From: Spisula solida
Taxonomy: Eukaryota > Mollusca > Bivalvia > Venerida > Mactridae
Assembly (NCBI GenBank): GCA_947247005.1
Contig: OX365945.1
Location: 18,110,501 to 18,174,500 of the forward strand
Reading direction: 5' to 3'
DNA: 64,000 nt
This document shows, piece by piece, positions 48,192 to 59,299 of this stretch. The notes below the pieces were generated by a model that was not told the origin of the DNA, made no database searches, and saw nothing but the letters and a program-made list of their open reading frames with translations. The position numbers and the translations under genes were made by a program. Every line of letters begins with the position of its first letter. The stretch's first letter is position 1.

Positions 48192-48505
48192 TTTGACATT
48201 AGACAAAGACTTAAAGCAGAAGATTGGAAGTCTAGTGGATGCAGGAATTACTAATACTGAAGATGTAAAAACATTTGCTACATCTTCCTTTGGTGTGTAG
48301 CAATATGCCAGAAAACGGAAACAGACGATTCTTCCCTACGAAAAAAACGATCTCAAATCATATAATGGTTCTAGGAACAAAAAACGGGGAACAGATTGGA
48401 AGAACAGCAAAAGTTGCAGAAGATTTTTCCGAAACCGTATCCTACCTGTCTGAAGTGTTATATGCCGAACATAATTATGCCGACGTCAACATTTACCTTT
48501 TATGA
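48192..48505 (+). pseudogene. Second CaRF-like domain fragment
   Basis: After a GCATGCAG acceptor the frame reads LDKDLKQKIGSLVDAGITNT and EDVKTFATSSFGV before a TAG. The next frame continues with NMPENGNRRFFPTKKTISNH, the NRxFxPT..I.NH motif of the CaRF domain, and stops at 48505. It is one frameshift away from a continuous domain. It is related in motif to the exons at 19520-19767 but clearly a different copy. Confidence 0.55.
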
Positions 48506-48740
48506 ATGGACGTCGCGTTATGCCGAAGTTCATGACGTCAATGTAGTCTGATTCCCGGCGTACTATGTGTTTTAGACTAGACGTCAATGTATACACATTA
48601 AATGCATTTTACGTGTAAAAGCGCCCTTTTCGCCCATGAGTGCTGGACGCTCGACTTCCTCGTACTTGATAGTGACCTTATACACATGTTAGAATGCAAA
48701 TATATTACAGTTGTGCATGATATACTGATAGTTTCACTTC

Positions 48741-50082
48741 TAGAGCAAGTGAGGCTAATACCCCGTCTATTATCGACCCCTCCCTATAAAAGTCTCTTAA
48801 ATCAATAAATACATAGACAATTGATCGATGACGTCATAGCCTATAATGCTACGTCACAAATTTTGCGCCCTCGTTGTTTTAAATTATAAACAGAGGGTAT
48901 GCGAGTTCGAAGAATTTTTATGGTCGATTTTTACGTCATCCGTTAAGAAAGCGACTATTTAAAATACAAGGTTTTACTACTTCCAGAGCATGCAACGCAA
49001 ATTTCTACAGTATAGGAGAACAGCATTCATCCGACAGCCTTTTTATAGACATTCATTGTCAAGGTCAAATGGGGGGTCGATAATTGCAGAATACATTTTG
49101 CATGTTCTTCTATTATCGACCCCCTCTCACGACTAGTTAAACTTGTTAAAACAATATCGTTGTCATCTGATCATTAGTTGTCTCCAATAAATTATGAAAG
49201 ACTAATAAAAAAAGATGTTGTTGTCATCTCAAACCCAAAATACAAATATTTTGGGATGATCTTGCATATTTAGAGTTATGATTATGGTCGATTGTGATTG
49301 GTCAGCCTTAAATTAATCTAAATGGCCCTGTGATTCTCAGTTAAGATTATGTGACGCAACGTATGTATATTTGAAAGGGGGCACACGTCTACTTTTTAAT
49401 AAAACTAGTATAATTGATTTAATTTGCACTTCTTCGAAGGTTTAAGCGCTCATGCTTTTACTTCATTTCTGATGAAACATATAACACAAAGGCTACCTTT
49501 GTGCACATGTCATATATCTAGTACTCTGGTGATTTTTCTTCTTTTGGTTGTTGGAAATGCGATTTTTACCGATGATGGATATCCACTGATCCTGTATTAC
49601 AGTAATTATGTTGTTCATGACTGTTATAGTCAATTGAACTATGTAAATATAAAAAATGTAAATGTGTGAGGTCAATTAATTTTCAATTTAGAGTATTGCG
49701 ATACATTGAATGTATGGAACTTGTACTGTTGTTTACAAATTAATTACATATTATACTTATTGAACTATTTTTACTTCTGATCAATAAGCTTACGAAGTAC
49801 ATACAACAAGCAAACTGTTTCTGTCAGCTGCACAATTTATTTTTAAAAGAAAACAGGGGGTCGATAATTGACGCAAAGGGTCGATATTAGCAGACTTACT
49901 ACTTCCATTTAAACGTAATACCCAGCCCTAGCAGAACTTGTTATAATCGTTTTCATTGGTCTAAATTAACCAATCTACGTTAACATTATAAAATGAATTT
50001 AAGTTTTGTCTATAAAGTAAACATAAAATGTTATTTTCATAAAAACCGCGTCAAGGGGTCGATAAATGCCTCACTTACTCTA
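48741..50082. mobile_element. 1.34-kb element with TAGAGYAAGTGAGGC terminal inverted repeats
   Basis: The left end 48741-48755 (TAGAGCAAGTGAGGC) and right end 50068-50082 (GCCTCACTTACTCTA) are inverted copies with one mismatch, beginning and ending with TA as in TA-target elements. Just inside both ends is TATCGACCCC. GGGTCGAT-type motifs recur in both orientations inside (about 49076, 49117, 49857, 49878, 50056). No transposase was seen; a non-autonomous element is likely. Confidence 0.65.
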
Positions 50083-50391
50083 TATCACGCAGCTGCGACC
50101 TTTTTCTATAAGTAACATAACATCGGTATCTATTTCATTTAATTTTCAGTTCTGGACCAGTGTACGTCGAAAATGGATGCTAGCTAGATTTGATTGGATT
50201 TGGCGACAGTTGTATTTAGAGCAATAAACATGGCCTTAGTTTTAGAGGGGTTGATCAACATATGGTTTTGTTTACACCATTTGTCTATGATTTTAAGATC
50301 ACTGTTGAGGTACCGGGATAACTTTTAATGATGTAACGGCACAATTCAATAAATCCAATAATAGATGATTAAACATCTTCATGACTTTGTT

Positions 50392-50639
50392 TATGCCCCC
50401 ATCTTTGATGATGCTGTATATTGCTTGCACATGTCGGTAGACAAAAATTAATGGTTTCCGTTTAAAAAACTCGAGAACGCTTAGCCCTAGGATCTTCACA
50501 CTTTACATGGAGGTATGTCATCAACAGTTGATGACCCCTATTGAAGAAGTGGTCAGTAGGTCAAGGTTACTGTGGGTTTAACCATTTCTGATTATTGGGC
50601 AGCTATCGTGGAATATCTGTTTTACAAACATCTCTTGTT
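50392..50639 (-). mobile_element. Pearl-type family E element, inverted
   Basis: The plus strand starts at the tail (ATGCCCCCATCTTTGATGAT, TTGCTTGCACATGTCGG) and ends at the head (TTTTACAAACATCTCTTGTT). The middle is disturbed by unrelated text at about 50440-50510. Confidence 0.6.
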
Positions 50640-51075
50640 GCTATTTTGTTTGAGACGACCTGGTTAGGAATCCTACGAACTACTGTTGTACGTTGTAACA
50701 ACATCTAATTTAGTAATTCGAATGTCTTTGGGCAAATAGATATGGTTCTGTATCGAAATATGTCTAATAATTCTAGCGGTATTTTGAAAAAAGCAACTCA
50801 ATTGACCTATTCAGTTCTATTCCTTTCGCTCCAAAATGTTGGTATGACTCCATGAGACTTTGCATATCATAATTTAGGACCTCGTCAGCTAATTTGTTTC
50901 TCATCTCCGATGGATTTGGGAGAATATGCTCATTTGTGTGGCTATAGTGAATTGGGGTTGGCCTGTCCCTCTGTCCACTGGTAGGCGTTAATCAACATTC
51001 TCCAAGTAATAACTGTCCAGAAGGTAACCTTGTTTATTATTTGGACATTTATCTGGATTTGAACTCCAATTCAAA

Positions 51076-51472
51076 ACAAGAGATTTTTGTAAAACACGTA
51101 TGCCCCCATGGCAGCCCAATAGTCAGAAATGGTGAAGGTCGTCTTGTCCTTTGACCTCAACATCAATAGGGGTCATCTACTGTTGCTGACCAACTTCCAT
51201 GTAAAGTTTGAAGATCCTAGGTCAAGCGTTCTTGAGTTATTGAACAGAAACCATTTAAATAGTCAGAAATGGTAAAGGTCACAGTGACCTACTGACCTCA
51301 AAATCAGTAGGGGGTCATCTACTGTTGCTGACCAACCACCATGTAAAGTTTGAAGATCCTAGGTAAAAACGTTCTTGAGTTATTGAACGGAAACCATTTT
51401 ATACGACCGACCGACCAACAGACATGTGCAAAGCAATATACCAACCCCCTCATCAAAGATGGGAGGCATAAT
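51076..51472 (+). mobile_element. Pearl-type family E element, complete, two units
   Basis: The head is AAACAAGAGATTTTTGTAAA. Two units with GTCAGAAATGGT(G/A)AAGGTC and CATCTACTGTTGCTGACCAA follow. The tail is GACCGACCGACCAACAGACA, GTGCAAAGCAATATACC and a CCCCCTCATC...GATGGGAGG hairpin. Confidence 0.75.
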
Positions 51473-51599
51473 AATCAATAATATGTCATCATTTCTCAGT
51501 ATTCATTTTTTGGACCAGGGCAAAAAGTTCTGTGGACCTAGGAGTTTTTTTTATTCGCATTTGCTGGTCGCATAACTTTGTGACCATAAGTATGAATGA

Positions 51600-52560
51600 C
51601 TCCAAAGTTGGTATGCATATTTCTTGCTGTGGCATGAAGTGCAGTGCGCAAGAATCATAACCTTGTGTAGTGTTTGAATGATTCCCTTTTGATTGATTTT
51701 ATTAGAACATTTTTTAGCCCAAAGCATAACTTTGTCGTTTTTAGTTCAGACGACTAGAGAACTCTTGTGAGTCGGATATGTAGCCCAAAATGGATAGTTT
51801 TCCATAACAAATATGCATTTGGTCTGGCGACACATCCGGCTCGCTTGTTTATTGTGCTCAAAGTGACCTTTTGTGATCGCCCTATGTCCGTCGTCAACAA
51901 TTGGACTGTTAAAACTCTAGAGGTCAGCTTTCACTTAATCTTTATGAAACTTGGTCACAATGTTTGTCTCTAAGAAATCTACGTCAAGTTCATAATTGGG
52001 TCATCTGGGGTCAAGAACTAGGTCACATCAAAGAAAAATAGTGTTAACACTCCAATGGTCATGCTTGTTGCCTAATATTTATGAAACTTTGTCACAATGT
52101 TAGTCGTCTCTATAAAATCTACGTAAAGTTCATAATTGGGTCATCTTGGGTCAAAAACTAGGTCACATCAAAGAGAAATATTGTTAACACTCAAATAGTC
52201 ATGCTGTTTGCATAATCTTAATGAAACTTGGTCACAATGGTTGTCTCTATAAAATCTAGGTCATGTTCGCAACTGGGTCACCTTGTGTAAAAAAAACTAG
52301 GTCACGTGGAAGAGGTCACATTTTTACCTTACCTTTATGAAACTTGGGTCGACTCTATGAAATTTAGGTTTCAAGTTCGTTACAGGGTTATCGGAGTATC
52401 CACTGGCACTGTGGTCATGTGGCGGGGTTGTTCACTTGGGGTATATCTCGACTTGTTTTTGCTTGGGAATTCAGCCGGGACATTTTACGTATTGGAACTA
52501 GGTCATCTGGCTAGGACTTTTAGCTTTTTTGAATTGCTGAAACTAGGTCAATAAGCTGAA
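51600..52560 (-). mobile_element. Family B head fused to a family C core, inverted
   Basis: 51600-51850 matches the family B head and first unit (GGCGACACATCCGGCTCGC, ACTAGAGAACTCTTGTGAGT). It passes directly into family C-like text from 51851 (AAAGTGACCTTTTGTGATCG, CATCTGGGGTCAAGAACTAG) with four units. A different monotonous text, GCTGAAACTAGGTCA, follows to about 52780. Confidence 0.55.
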
Positions 52561-52784
52561 ACTAATGCATTTTAGCGTTTTAATACTGTAACTTAACTTT
52601 GAAGGCTTAAGGCAGCTAAAACTTTATCTTTCAGCAGTTTTACTGTTGTAACTAGGTCATTCAGTGTAGGCTGAAACTATACTTTTCAGTTTTTTTAACA
52701 GCTGGGACTAGGGCGTATTAATTTTCTGGTTCGGCAGTGGGTTTGGAACTTCTTTTTAGGATTTCTGACGGCTAAAACTAGGCA

Positions 52785-53580
52785 TTATAGGAGAGGGATT
52801 TGTACTCTTTTGCATGAGAAACAAGAACATTCACTTAATCTTTCAACTGGGGCTATTGGAACTAGTGTAGGTGAGTCTAATACAAAAGGTGGTCCAGAAT
52901 AAGTAGGGAAGTTGACCATTACAACATCTGGAAAGCAATTTGCCGGTCTATTATCATTCAAGTAGATGATGTCAACAATTGTGCCAAAAGCACCATTGAA
53001 GAGTCCAAAATGAACAGAAAGATTCACTGTTAACACCACTTTGGACTGTTTGGATATAAATAATGTATGTACCAAACTCCCACAGTTGTTGTTTGCAGTC
53101 GAAGCATTTCTTCCTTTCGACTTGCATATAATTTGAGCTATTAAACGGGTATGTCTTATTGAGTTCAGTCAATTGTGTTTTATTGTGTTCCAAGACTTCA
53201 GAATGTGTTGGGAAAACCAACAGGTCCCTATTTAGCATATCTTGCATTTTAGACGCATCATATTTACCTTTTAGGGTATTCCATTGAAAATTCTGAAGCC
53301 ATTTAGCATGATCAGCTGTAGATTGGTACTGTTTTAAGGACATTAAAACTTCCCGTAACATTTGTTCTGTACTTCTTTGTCGGGCCATAATACTCAAACA
53401 TACACAAATTGAAAACTCTTTCCAGACCATGAGATCATGTAATGCTGCTGGAATTTGTTTTTTTTCAAATTGTCATATAGACCGGAGTATCAAGAACTGG
53501 TGGCAACTGGACATCATCTCCCAGAAATACAACAACCGGTAAACCACCCCAAGATGAATGACTATTTTGACCTTTATTGA
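52785..53580 (-). pseudogene. PIF1-like helicase C-terminal half of the Helitron
   Basis: Text resumes after the insertion with GLNKGQNSHSSWGG and LPVVVFLGDDVQLPPV (motif III, GDxxQLPPV). After a stop come QRSTEQMLREVLMSLKQYQS and NTLKGKYDASKMQDMLNRDL, then, after a frame change, GLFNGAFGTIVDIIYLNDNR, VVMVNFPTYSGPPFVLDSPT and ERLSECSCFSCKRVQIPLL. The last motifs (the QGMT region and SRA) are missing because the copy is cut at 52785. Confidence 0.7.
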
Positions 53581-53590
53581 GCCCATTTTT

Positions 53591-55628
53591 ATGCTCCCCG
53601 AAGGGTGAGCATATTATAGTCGCCGATTTGTCTGTCCGTCCGTCACACTTTTGTCCGGGCAATAACTTGATTGCATATTTTTTTAGTTATTCCCCTTTGT
53701 AATTTTTGTGTCGCCTGAAAAGGCGACATATAGGTGTTACTTTGGCGGCGGCGGCGGCGGCGTCACAAATTGCTTGTCCGGAGCATAACTTTGTCACCTT
53801 AAGTTCAAATGAGTCAAGAATTGGTATGCATGTTTCTTGCAATAAGCCGGAGTGCAGTGCGCAAGAACCATAACTCTACCTGTCATAGTTTTTGAATTAT
53901 TTCCCTTTGATTGATTTTATTAGAGCATTTCTTGTCCGGAGCATAACTTTGTCACCTTGCGTTCAAATGACTCTAGATTTGGTATGCATGTTTCTTGCAA
54001 TAAGCCGAAGTGCAGTGCGCAAGAACCATAACTCTACCTGTCATAGTTTTTGAATTATTTCCCTTTGATTGATTTTATTAGAGCATTTCTTGTCCGGAGC
54101 ATTACTTTGTCACCTTACGTTCAAATGACTCTAGATTTGGTATGCATGTTTCTTGCAATAAGCCGGAGTGCAGTGCGCAAGAACCATAACTCTACCTGTC
54201 ATAGTTTTTGAATTATTTCCCTTTGATTGATTTTATTAGAGCATTTCTTGTCCGGAGCATAACTTTGTCACCTTACGTTCAAATGACTCTAGATTTGGTA
54301 TGCATGTTTCTTGCAATAAGCCGGAGTGCAGTGCGCAAAAACCATAACTCTACCTGTCATAGTTTTTGAATTATTTCCCTTTGATTGATTTTATTAGAGC
54401 ATTTCTTGTCCGGGGCATAACTTGGTCACCTTAAGTTCAAATGACTCAAGATTTGGTATGCATGTTTCTTGCAATAAGCAGAAATGCAGTGCGCAAGAAC
54501 CATAACTGTGCCTTGCATCGTTTTTTAATTATTTCCCTTAGATTGATTTAATTTTAGCATTTCTTGTCCGGAGGATAACTTTGTCACTATGAGGTTGAAT
54601 GACTTGAAACTTGGTATGCATGTTTCTTACCAAAAGTCCAAGTGCAGTACACAAGAACCGTAAATCTACCTTGTGCCATTTTTCAATTTTTTCCCTTTGA
54701 TTGATTTTATAAGCATTTCTTGTCCGTGGCATAACTTTGTCACCATAACTATTAATGACTCAAAAATAGGAATGCATGTTTCTTTGTTGTGACATGAAGT
54801 GCAGTGCTCCCTTCAGATTGATTTTATCAGGACATTTTTTTGTCCAGAGCATCGCTTTGTCGTTTTTAGTTCAGATGACTAGAGAGCTCTTGTGAGTCTG
54901 ATATGTAGCCCAATACTGGATAGTTTTCCATGACAAATTTGCATTTCGTCAGGCGACACTTGCGACTCGCGGAGCTTTTATTTATACTTAATTCTTGTCC
55001 GGGCCATAACTTGAACAGTATCAGAGATATCATTTCGAAACTTCGTAGGTGAATAGACCTCATTGAGAGGAAGTGCAGTGCACAAAAACCATAACTCTTG
55101 ATTGCTTATTTTTTTTTGTTATTGCCCTTTGTAATTTTTTATACTTAATTCTTGTCCGGGCCATAACTTGAACAGTATACGAGATATCATTTTGAAACTT
55201 CATAGGTGAATAGACCTCATTGAGAGGAAGTGCGGTGCACAAGAACCATAACTTGATTGCATATTTTTTTAGTTATTCCCCTTTGTAATTTTTCATACTT
55301 AATTCTTGTCCGGGCCATAACTTGAACAGTATAAGAGATATCAATTAGAAACTTCATAGCTGAATAGATCTCATTGAGAGGATGTGCAGTGCCCAAGAAC
55401 CATAACTCTTTATTCCTATTTTAGAGTTGCTCCCCTTTGTATTTTTCATACTTAATTCTTGTCCAGGCCATAACTCAAACAGTTTTGGATATATCAATTT
55501 GTAAATCCATAGATAAGTAAATCTTATTATAACAGTGCAGTGGCAAAGAATAATAACATATCGTTTTAGCATTTTTTCTGTGACAAACGCCCCATGGGGA
55601 GCATACCCCGCCTGTGACGGCTCTTGTT
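53591..55628 (-). mobile_element. Pearl-type family A element inside the Helitron helicase (copy 3)
   Basis: The plus-strand left end is the tail (ATGCTCCCCGAAGGGTGAGC, CTGTCCGTCCGTC). The right end is the head (GGCTCTTGTT at 55619-55628, preceded by GGGGAGCAT near 55600). Core units carry TTAATTCTTGTCCGGGCCAT at about 55008, 55146, 55303 and 55450. Helicase coding text stops at its right border and resumes at its left. It contains the family B element at 53708-54980. Confidence 0.8.
53708..54980 (-). mobile_element. Pearl-type family B element nested in family A
   Basis: On the plus strand: hairpin GTGTCGCCTGAAAAGGCGAC (53709-53728), GGC repeat (about 53744-53762), then six to seven units of about 157 bp (CTTGTCCGGAGCATAACTTT, TTGCAATAAGCCGGAGTGCA). 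It ends with the head CGACTCGCGGAGCTTTTA. The family A core is split exactly at TAATTTTT/TATACTTAATTC. The middle four units are almost identical; the outer ones are diverged. Confidence 0.8.
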
Positions 55629-55629
55629 G

Positions 55630-56430
55630 CACATGAATTTCATCCATCCCAATGCTGTTAAGCCAATAAGTGAACGCTCATCAACTAAAAGTACTTTCAA
55701 ATGTTCAATATTTGATTGTAAAGCATCACCAGTTGAACCATGTGGATAAAACAAATGAATAAAATGATGATATATCATTTAAATCTCTACTGATCAAGTA
55801 CAGTACTTCTTGTTACAACATTATTATCTTTTTCGAGAACCCGGAAACCAGAAGACTAATTGTTTTGAATGTATGACTTGACCTATACAGTGGAATTCTG
55901 GAAAGCTCCAATGAAGCTTAAACTGCTGAAACATCTCTTTTCACAGTATTCATGAGAAATGTGTTGCATATGGATTGTGCACTACTGTCGGCATCATCAG
56001 TAGAACAATTGACCATATCACTAAATAAATCAAGACAGTGCTTCACTAGTCTGGTTGTCCTTGCATACATAACCAGTTATGTATTTTTCCGTGGCCATAA
56101 TTTCTTCAACAGATGGATTGTCTGGAGGACTTTTGGACAAAATCAAAGAAAGGTCACCATTTGCCGCCACCATTGAGTATGATACCTAGAATGTTGAACT
56201 AAATTTGGATGATCCCTAGGCATTTTAAGTCTGAATGAGTTTTTATCACGAACAATGGCAGGCTCTGTTCTTAATGCTTTCCCAGGTTTATCTTTAGTAC
56301 CAAACTCCATACTGCAGAGTTTGACTGACGGCTTATCTTTCATGGTCTTAAACAATACTAGTAGTCTGAACACCTGTGTATATTGAATCTGTTTGATAAT
56401 AATAAACAGTCTTCTAATGACTGTGATGAT
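55630..56430 (-). pseudogene. Helitron linker and helicase motif II
   Basis: Frame pieces read KLCSMEFGTKDKPGKALRTE, KMPRDHPNLVQHSRYHTQWW, SPPDNPSVEEIMATEKYITG and, further on, LQSNIEHLKVLLVDERSLIG. VLLVDE is Walker B (motif II) of the PIF1-like helicase. No GxxGxGKS Walker A occurs between. The text stops at GWMKFMC where a pearl-type element has been inserted. Confidence 0.65.
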
Positions 56431-56459
56431 GAAACATCCATAAGCAGTTTAACCAGACA

Positions 56460-56960
56460 TCACCTTTGTAAATTTTGTAATGCTCTAAGCTCTTTACTTC
56501 TTTGAGTCCAGTACCGACTTGTTCCACGAAGTATATGAGAAAAGTACAAAATAATTTGTGCTATGGACTTGTCACCGTTTTGTATTTTTTCTTTCAAGTC
56601 AGAAACTGTCATATGTTTATCACAAAGTTTCTGTCTAACAACAAAAGAACCTTTTTCAAGAGTTTGCTTTCTCAAGATCATGTTATGTACAACAAATTTA
56701 AAATTCTGATGACTTGCAAAGCGACCATCTCTGTACCAGAGTAACTGTTCTGCCCAATCAGACAGTGAAGCACATGTCTTTAAAAATCGCCAGTCTTAAA
56801 TGGAAATAAACATGGAAATGCTAATGTAAAAAGTACTGTGTTATAAATTCTGACAGAGGTATATTTCCCCTAGAAGGCCAATGTATAGTGCAAGTGCCAC
56901 GCTGGTTTGGTTGGACAGAAGTATTTTCACCCAGCACATCATGAACAACAGCCTGGAGCC
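56460..56960 (-). pseudogene. Helitron N-terminal-like region, Rep core deleted
   Basis: Coding text includes DWAEQLLWYRDGRFASH, NFKFVVHNMILRKQTLEKG and IILYFSHILRGTSRYWTQRS, ending KELRALQNLQR. In related proteins this is followed by several hundred residues with the Rep HUH motif and tyrosines. Here the text goes directly, within about 60 bases, to LLLSNRFNIHRCSDY, which normally follows that core. Confidence 0.55.
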
Positions 56961-57110
56961 TTTCATGTGATATAATTATGTATATAATTGTATCTTTAAA
57001 AGAAGGATTATTTTGTTTTAACCAATTTAAATCGGTTTCAACAGCATATCGCCTTACACGAAAGTCTCTAGAAGAGTCATTTGTACCTATTTTACATACT
57101 TTAATGAATT

Positions 57111-57470
57111 CTACTTCTTGTATCTTGTGAAAATTTGTGCAGGCTCATTCACCTCTTGCGGAAAAGTAACGCAGTGACCACCTGATGCTATTCCACCATG
57201 TTTGAGCATGTGGATATTCATGCATGGAGAAATTCTGCAAATCAGTTGTTGTTCAATGACAGACAGACCCTTCAATTGCTCAGGCATAAACCTTGGTCCA
57301 TATTGTTTTGAGCGGAAATCATTTTCGTGGTTGATTTGTCTGTGGAACAACGTTTACATGAAGAATTCCGATCAACTTTAAAATTAAACCTAGTTTCGTT
57401 GCACACAGAGCAGGTATCACAATCATACGACATTTGCTCTAGTTCAAATGCTCTAGTTCAAATGCCCTTA
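57111..57470 (-). pseudogene. DUF6570-like region with zinc ligands
   Basis: One frame gives CDTCSVCNETRFNF and SSCKRCSTDKSTTK, a C-x2-C-x2-C and CxxC zinc-ligand pattern. After a frame change near 57320 another gives YGPRFMPEQLKGLSVIEQQL and GGHCVTFPQEVNEPAQIFTR. The PEQL.GLS.IEQQLI...GH...FPQ-V pattern is that of DUF6570, which precedes the Helitron N-terminal domain in animal elements. Confidence 0.6.
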
Positions 57471-58026
57471 TACAGTCCATTGCTTTGTTAAAGTGCGGGT
57501 CTTCAGATATAGGATGAGCCTCTGGGATTGCACTAGACTTGACACCTTATTTTGTTTCAGCCATCTTTATACTGATGTTAATTATATTTCTGAGTTTCGT
57601 TTGGCATGTATCAGTAGTTGTCTCTGTATGGACCCAGAGACCTAATTATCTACAAATATCAATAAGTTCATCCATGCTTTTGCCTTGACGTTTTTTTGGC
57701 TGTTAAAGTGCATCTTTTATTGATTAACTTTCTTTTTTAGCATTGGAGTTAGAATTTCGATTTGATGAAGCTCGTCGTTTGGATGCAACTTTGGGAGATT
57801 CAAATGCGTTGCTGGAATTAGTGCCAGAGGCATGGTCGGTACAATTGGGGACTGCATTTGAATAATTGTGGTCATGAGCTGAAGAGTATGTCTGTGAACT
57901 CTGATTGTTCTCATAAAAGTGTTCATTAGTCTCATTAGATCTTAAATGATGTTGTGAACTGTTTAGGAAAAGTTCATGCTCTTTTTTTTCTTCAAGACCT
58001 GAAAGTGGTTATTTTTCAAAAGTATG

Positions 58027-58428
58027 TCAATACACTTTTGAGGAGGAGGGTTTGAAACCGGGAAATAAGATGTCAGAGTAAATGAAGTAGATCGACCATT
58101 TGTACGTGTCTGACCTTGCAATTTCAGAAGCCGCTTCTATCTCGCATGTTGATGCCCACCAGTTACCAAGAATCATGCCAATACTATACAATTCCTGGGT
58201 CATGAAAGGTCCATGACCGACGGCAACTTGTTCTCGCCATGTATTCCAGTTGTCATAAATTCGGCCACAAATTAACCTTCGATACAATAACGATGCATTT
58301 AAATCGCCCGTTAATAATATACTCCGACAATGGAACAAGCCATTACTATCCCCGGGTACATCAATAACATCATAAGTATCATTATTAATGGACAATTCCG
58401 GTAAATAGTGGACAGAACGTGCAAACAT
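58027..58428 (-). pseudogene. OTU-like cysteine protease domain with catalytic Cys replaced
   Basis: An open frame of 133 residues contains DVIDVPGDSNGLFHCRSILL (about 22-41), where OTU proteases normally have GDGNCLFR. The expected nucleophile Cys is Gly here (GGC). Downstream NWNTWREQVAVGHGPFMTQE and GNWWASTCEIEAASEIA (the W-G/E-x-A-A region) fit the rest of the fold. OTU domains occur in Helentron-type elements. The C-terminal His region is not clear. Confidence 0.55.
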
Positions 58429-58710
58429 ACTGATGTTCGTAAATTTACTTTCTTGGCCGAAGCGAAGATGGCAAACGAATGATATTGAAATTGCGCGTAA
58501 AACAACTTCCGTTTCTTAAAAAGCTAACCGACCGTCATTTTACTCGCGCGCTAGCCTTCTTACCTCCCCTATCGCGTTTAGTGTTTTGTAAGCTAGGGTC
58601 TTTGGTTATTTCAAGGAACATTTTTAAACATCATTAGAAATTAAAAGATAATTTATTAACAACAAAAATATTTTTTAAATACTCGTTGAGTCAATTTCAC
58701 ATGTTTAATA

Positions 58711-58733
58711 TTTCGGCCGACGGCCTTCTTCAG
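58711..58733 (-). ncRNA. Second hammerhead-ribozyme-like core
   Basis: The minus strand reads CTGAAGA, a GC-rich stem AGGCC-GTC-GGCC, then GAAA, fitting CUGANGA-stem II-GAAA. Outer stems were not established. It sits just upstream of the OTU-like region and is probably a remnant of a Penelope-type retroelement. Confidence 0.4.
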
Positions 58734-59299
58734 AACTGAAAATACAATTATTTCCAAGTGACTTCCAACATACATACATACATAACTCAAAATTATAAAT
58801 ACAATCATACATGAAAAATTAATAATGTGTTCTCGAATACAATACATCTATGTATATGACAGTGTCCAGTTGTTATAACTTACATATAGTTCTTCTGTTG
58901 TTTCTACATTGTGTTTTTAATTAAAATTTGTATTTTTCTTTTATTCCTGTACACAGTTGTTTACGTCGTTTTCTGCGCTTCCGGGACAAATCGGACGTTA
59001 CGTCATATGAGCGCCGGACCGTGACGTTACATTGTAGACATACTGATCTACCAAGAACGGTCTTGCTTGGGCTGTTGTTACATTAATATGTCCAGTAGGT
59101 ACAAGCCAATGTCATTGATATTAGCCATAAATGGATCGTTTCTATTTGCATCAGGAAAACTGGGTCGAATATTTATACTAATTTGGATATGTTGTAATGC
59201 ATTCTAGATCGTATAGTGTTTGTTGCTATCCACATTTCAAGCAGTTATTGGTGTGATGTAGTCACCCCGATGCCGGTTATTTTGGCAACCGTTGGGAGT

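Larger units (their letters stand above)
52785..58428 (-). pseudogene. Helitron-type element, decayed (OTU, DUF6570-like, Helitron N, PIF1-like helicase)
   Basis: Coding text on the minus strand appears in the expected order of animal Helitron proteins: OTU-like (58027-58428), CxxC zinc region and DUF6570-like region (about 57110-57470), Helitron N-terminal region (about 56460-56960), linker (about 55800-56400), helicase motif II (about 55630-55770), then, after a nested insertion, motif III to the C-terminus (52785-53580). Frames change at least seven times. Two functional segments are absent: the Rep HUH/Tyr nuclease, expected between 56462 and about 56400, and Walker A, expected before 55778. 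The 3' part ends abruptly at 52785 in repeat sequence, before the last helicase motifs. No Helitron ends were found. It is a dead copy and could not have moved itself in this state. Confidence 0.75.

Noticed and set aside
54866..55242. Open frames inside the nested repeats
   Set aside because: Translations of family A and B repeat units; similar peptides recur wherever the repeats do.
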